Below, one piece after another: positions 6,119-8,374 of a stretch of DNA of 8,374 nt. This DNA is from a bacterium (GTDB lineage: Bacteria; Gemmatimonadota; Glassbacteria; GWA2-58-10). The stretch lies in assembly GCA_021372515.1 (NCBI GenBank), contig JAJFUG010000020.1:1-8374 (forward strand), read 5' to 3'. How positions within the stretch are numbered: the stretch's first letter is position 1; the number at the start of each line of letters is the position of its first letter. The notes under the pieces were generated by a model. That model searched no databases and was not told where the DNA came from. It saw nothing but the letters and a program-made list of their open reading frames with translations. The translations under genes were made by a program, and so were the position numbers.

Positions 6119-7072
6119 TCAGATCGGGCGGTCATCCGGCTCGTAGTCGGCGGGCTCGAGCTGGAGCGTGGTGTGAACGATCCCGAACCGCTGGCGCAGC
6201 ATATCCTGGGCCTCGCGCAGGCAATGCTGCCAGTGGGTCGTGTCGCTGCAGCCGGGGGCCAGGCGGATGTGCACGCTCAGCACCGGCAGGCCGCTGGCGA
6301 CGGTCCAGATGTGCAGGTCGTGGATGTCGCTGAAATGCTCGATCCCGCGCAGCGCGGCATCCACCTGGTGGTAGTCGATGTTCTCCGGGGTGGCGTTCAG
6401 GATGATGTCTATCGAGCGGCGCAGAAGGCCCAGGCTGCTCCAGAGGATGATGAGCCCGATCACCACGCTCACCAGGGGGTCGACCGGGGTCCAGCCCGTG
6501 GTGAGGATCACCGCTCCGGCCACAATCGCCCCCACCGAGCCCAGGGCATCCCCGGCCATGTGCAGGAACGCGCCCTCGAGGTTGAGGTTGCCGTGACGGC
6601 TGCCCATCAGGACCCAGGCGCTGGCCAGGTTGGCGGCCAGACCCGCCGCGGCCACCCAGAGCATCAGCGGGCCGTCCACCACTTGCGGCTCGGCCAGCCG
6701 CACCCATGCGCTCCAGAAAATCACGCCCACGATCACCACCAGCGTGGCCCCGTTCACGAACGCCCCGATCACCTCGGCGCGCAGCATCCCAAACGTGCGC
6801 TCGGGCGTGGGCGGCCGACGGGCCAGGTGCGCCGCCACAATCGCCAATCCCAGCGCGGCCACGTCGGTCAGCATGTGCCCGGCGTCGGCCAGAAGGGCCA
6901 GGCTGCCGGAGAGCAGCCCGCCCGCCACCTCCACCAGCAGGAACACAAAATTGATCCCCAACGCCCACCACAGACGGCGCAGCGAGGCGTCGTCCCTATC
7001 GGTCACGCCGTTCACCGACGGCGCGCACGGGCCGTGCCCGTCGCAGTGAGTATGACTGTGTGAACGTGACAT
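6119..7072 (-). CDS. Cation diffusion facilitator (zinc-type efflux)
   Basis: This is a 317-residue CDF transporter of the CzcD/ZitB type, which exports Zn2+ and related divalent cations from the cytoplasm in exchange for protons. The transport site is the double HxxxD pair: HMLTD (His66, Asp70) and HMAGD (His171, Asp175), the pattern usually linked to zinc. The N-terminus is rich in His and Cys (residues 5-16), a likely metal-binding tail. Six hydrophobic segments lie at about 35-55, 58-80, 100-122, 135-155, 175-192 and 197-215, followed by a cytoplasmic domain with HDLHIW (251-256). The usual His-rich loop between helices 4 and 5 is short. The start at 7072 is preceded by AGGGG. It lies 59 bases after the DHFR-like gene and ahead of the kinase gene. 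Metal specificity is inferred from the family. Confidence 0.92.
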   Translation of the reverse strand: MSRSHSHTHCDGHGPCAPSVNGVTDRDDASLRRLWWALGINFVFLLVEVAGGLLSGSLALLADAGHMLTDVAALGLAIVAAHLARRPPTPERTFGMLRAEVIGAFVNGATLVVIVGVIFWSAWVRLAEPQVVDGPLMLWVAAAGLAANLASAWVLMGSRHGNLNLEGAFLHMAGDALGSVGAIVAGAVILTTGWTPVDPLVSVVIGLIILWSSLGLLRRSIDIILNATPENIDYHQVDAALRGIEHFSDIHDLHIWTVASGLPVLSVHIRLAPGCSDTTHWQHCLREAQDMLRQRFGIVHTTLQLEPADYEPDDRPI

Positions 7073-7124
7073 CTTTCCCCTGACTGAATGACTTCCGGGT
7101 CGTGGTCGCCATCTCGATCGCTAT

Positions 7125-7141
7125 CCCGGGTTCAACCCGGG
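7125..7141 (-). other. Near-perfect palindrome across a stop codon
   Basis: CCCGGGTT (7125-7132) and AACCCGGG (7134-7141) are complementary around one base. As RNA this gives a six-pair GC stem with a five-base loop. It overlaps the stop codon of the DHFR-like gene and lies in front of the exporter gene. No T-run follows on either strand. Possible roles are an intercistronic hairpin or a regulator-binding site. Confidence 0.35.
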
Positions 7142-7656
7142 CTGCGTCGACGCACGTATTCCAGCTTGACCAGACCGCTCTCCCAGGTGCGCTCGCAGAC
7201 AAGCTCCAGCGTTCTGTCCGGTCCGCCGCGCGGAAACAGCTCGATACCCCCACCCAGCAGCAGCGGATGCACGTGGATCACAAAACGGTCAATAAGATCG
7301 CGTTCGAGGCAGGCGGCGACAATCTCCGCCCCGCCGACCAGCCAGATATCCGATCCCGGCCGGGCTTTGAGCGCCTCGACAAACCTGCCGGGCGGCTCGT
7401 TCACGATTGTGGCCTCACCGTCCGGACCCGCCGTCCGGCCGCGGGAAAAAACGAAAATCTCCTTACCGCCGAACGGCCGCTCCTCGAAACCCAGGGCCTG
7501 CTCCCAGGTGCGGCGGCCGACCACAACCGTGCCCACCCGGTCGAGAAACTCCCGGTAACCGTAATCCTGGTCGATGAAACACCAATCCACCGCCCCGGAG
7601 CTCCGGGCGATGAACCCGTCCAGACTCGTGGCGATGTACAGAATCAGTTCGCGCAT
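7132..7656 (-). CDS. Dihydrofolate reductase family (RibD C-terminal-like) protein
   Basis: This is a 174-residue stand-alone RibD C-terminal/DHFR-fold oxidoreductase like Bacillus YyaP and YwjB, probably NADPH-dependent and cytoplasmic. Visible motifs are YIATSLDGFIA (7-17), VVVGRRTWE (44-52), IWLVGGAEI (104-112) and HPLLLGGGIELF (130-141). The start at 7656 is chosen because the family begins just before SLDGFIA and because an AGGAGG-type site directly precedes it. The frame extends further upstream to 7791, but that part covers the ribosome site and is not family-like. The substrate is unknown; it should not be taken as the folate enzyme itself. It is the first gene of the minus-strand run leading to the exporter. 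Confidence 0.87.
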   Translation of the reverse strand: MRELILYIATSLDGFIARSSGAVDWCFIDQDYGYREFLDRVGTVVVGRRTWEQALGFEERPFGGKEIFVFSRGRTAGPDGEATIVNEPPGRFVEALKARPGSDIWLVGGAEIVAACLERDLIDRFVIHVHPLLLGGGIELFPRGGPDRTLELVCERTWESGLVKLEYVRRRSPG

Positions 7657-7706
7657 CCTCCCTCCTTTTCCGCCGTCCATCCGCGCGGCAGTTGGAGCCA
7701 GACTTA

Positions 7707-7735
7707 AAGTAACATCTTTCCGGCCCGCAGGGCAA
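7707..7735 (-). promoter_or_regulatory. Candidate promoter for the DHFR-like gene
   Basis: TTGCCC (7730-7735) is followed after 17 bases by TTACTT (7707-7712) on the minus strand; an 18-base spacing would give TACTTT. The -35 box is acceptable and the -10 box weak. It lies about 50 bases ahead of the start codon. A 6-base inverted repeat (GCAGGG at 7727-7732 with CCCTGC at 7741-7746) overlaps the -35 box and could be an operator. Confidence 0.35.
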
Positions 7736-7762
7736 GCCGCCCCTGCCCGGCGCAGATATCCA

Positions 7763-7791
7763 TTGACCGGTCGGGGCGGCGTTCGTATCAT
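7763..7791 (+). promoter_or_regulatory. Sigma70-type promoter for the amidohydrolase gene
   Basis: TTGACC (7763-7768), a 17-base spacer and TATCAT (7786-7791) form a good plus-strand promoter. Transcription would begin near 7798 and give a leader of about 115 bases before the ATG at 7913. Its -35 box is identical to that of the epimerase promoter. The divergent candidate promoter of the DHFR-like gene lies back to back, with its -35 box 27 bases away. Confidence 0.6.
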
Positions 7792-7866
7792 TCCCCCATT
7801 GTCACCCGCGGCGTGGAACAGGCGGGGGTGAAGCCAAGAACATTACTATCCGGAGCTTACGCATCA

Positions 7867-7887
7867 GGGGAACCCCGGCGGTTCTCC
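7867..7887 (+). other. Hairpin in the amidohydrolase leader
   Basis: GGGGAACC (7867-7874) pairs with GGTTCTCC (7880-7887), eight pairs with one G-U, around a five-base loop. It ends about 15 bases before the GAGGAGG ribosome site. The following bases are only partly T-rich, so a weak attenuator or simple leader structure are both possible. Another weaker pairing, TCACCC with GGGTGA, lies earlier in the leader at about 7801-7830. Confidence 0.3.
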
Positions 7888-7912
7888 TTCATTGTTCAAC
7901 CGAGGAGGTCGG

Positions 7913-8374
7913 ATGCAGAGGCACGCGTTATCAGTCCTGCCGGCGCTGGCTCTCTGGCTGGGGTTGTGCACCCAGGCCATGGCCGAGGGCGCCGCGCCGG
8001 TGATCGGCCTGCACGAGAACACCCCGCACGTGACCGCCCTGACCGGAGTGCGCCTGGTGCGCTCCCCCGGCGTGGTGGTCGAGGGCGCGACCGTGGTGGT
8101 GCGGGACGGCTGGATCGAGGCGGCCGGAGCGGGCGTGGCGGTCCCGCCGGACGCCGTGGTGCGGAACATGGCCGGCAAGACGATCTACCCGGCGTTCATC
8201 GACCTGTTCAGCAGCTACGGGGTGAGCAAGGAAGCGGCGGACAAGGCCGCCGCTCTGGGCAGCCGGAGCTGGAACCCGGCGGTGCGGCCCCAGCTTAAGG
8301 CCGCCACTCTTTTCAAGGCGGACAGTGCGGCCGCCGGCTCGTTCCGCAAGGCCGGGTTCGCCGCGGCGCTCACG
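7913..8374 (+). CDS. Secreted amidohydrolase-family protein (partial, 5' end)
   Basis: The first 154 residues of an open frame run off the right end of the window. A signal peptide is clear: hydrophobic core at about 5-19 and the likely cleavage site AMA after residue 24. The next part is an amidohydrolase N-terminal beta segment: VVVRDGWIEAAG (61-72), VPPDA (77-81) and GKTIYPAFIDL (88-98). It resembles the large exported amidohydrolase-related proteins (often near 1000 residues) known in Bacteroidetes and relatives, which share the WNPAVRP and FRKAGF segments seen near residues 122-150. The normal metal-binding HxH after FID is replaced by Phe-Ser-Ser here, so this first domain may lack metal. 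The start has GAGGAGG just upstream. A promoter lies at 7763-7791. Substrate unknown. Confidence 0.8.
   Translation, partial: MQRHALSVLPALALWLGLCTQAMAEGAAPVIGLHENTPHVTALTGVRLVRSPGVVVEGATVVVRDGWIEAAGAGVAVPPDAVVRNMAGKTIYPAFIDLFSSYGVSKEAADKAAALGSRSWNPAVRPQLKAATLFKADSAAAGSFRKAGFAAALT

Noticed and set aside
6035-7063. Plus-strand open frame of 342 codons opposite the cation exporter
   Set aside because: Antisense of a complete CDF gene; composition is a mirror artefact rich in His, Gln, Arg and Pro.
7813-8298. Plus-strand frame of 161 codons overlapping the amidohydrolase start
   Set aside because: It is out of frame with the signal peptide and amidohydrolase motifs that begin at 7913, and its product is low-complexity Gly/Arg.

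Overview
This is a GC-rich stretch of bacterial chromosome with seven recognisable protein genes and no RNA genes, CRISPR array, insertion sequence or phage genes that I can see. The GC-rich codon use, strong Shine-Dalgarno sites and the large secreted amidohydrolase-type protein at the right edge would fit a high-GC environmental Gram-negative, perhaps of the Fibrobacteres-Chlorobi-Bacteroidetes or Gemmatimonadota side of the tree. That placement is an inference from gene type only and is weak.

Layout from left to right: (1) a 245-base leader crowded with inverted repeats, then a plus-strand membrane fatty acid desaturase with lower GC and different codon use from its neighbours; (2) a convergent gap with an intrinsic terminator for the minus-strand genes; (3) a minus-strand pair, an SDR-type NAD(P)-dependent epimerase/dehydratase followed by a GH13 glycoside hydrolase or transferase, with a good sigma70-type promoter ahead of the epimerase; (4) a minus-strand run in the order of transcription: a dihydrofolate reductase-like (RibD C-terminal) oxidoreductase, a CDF zinc/cation exporter, a membrane sensor histidine kinase and a rhomboid protease; (5) a divergent intergenic region with two back-to-back promoter candidates; (6) the start of a secreted amidohydrolase-family protein that runs off the right end.

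Functionally, the exporter, kinase and rhomboid protease are closely spaced on one strand and all act at the inner membrane, so they may form one envelope-related unit, although no response regulator is present in the window. The epimerase and GH13 protein are both carbohydrate-type enzymes and probably share a transcript. The desaturase stands alone. The window looks mostly ordinary. The most unusual items are the structured leader before the desaturase (with a possible pseudoknot), the orphan kinase with a probable TTG start, the small GH13 enzyme, and the degenerate metal motif in the secreted amidohydrolase-like protein.
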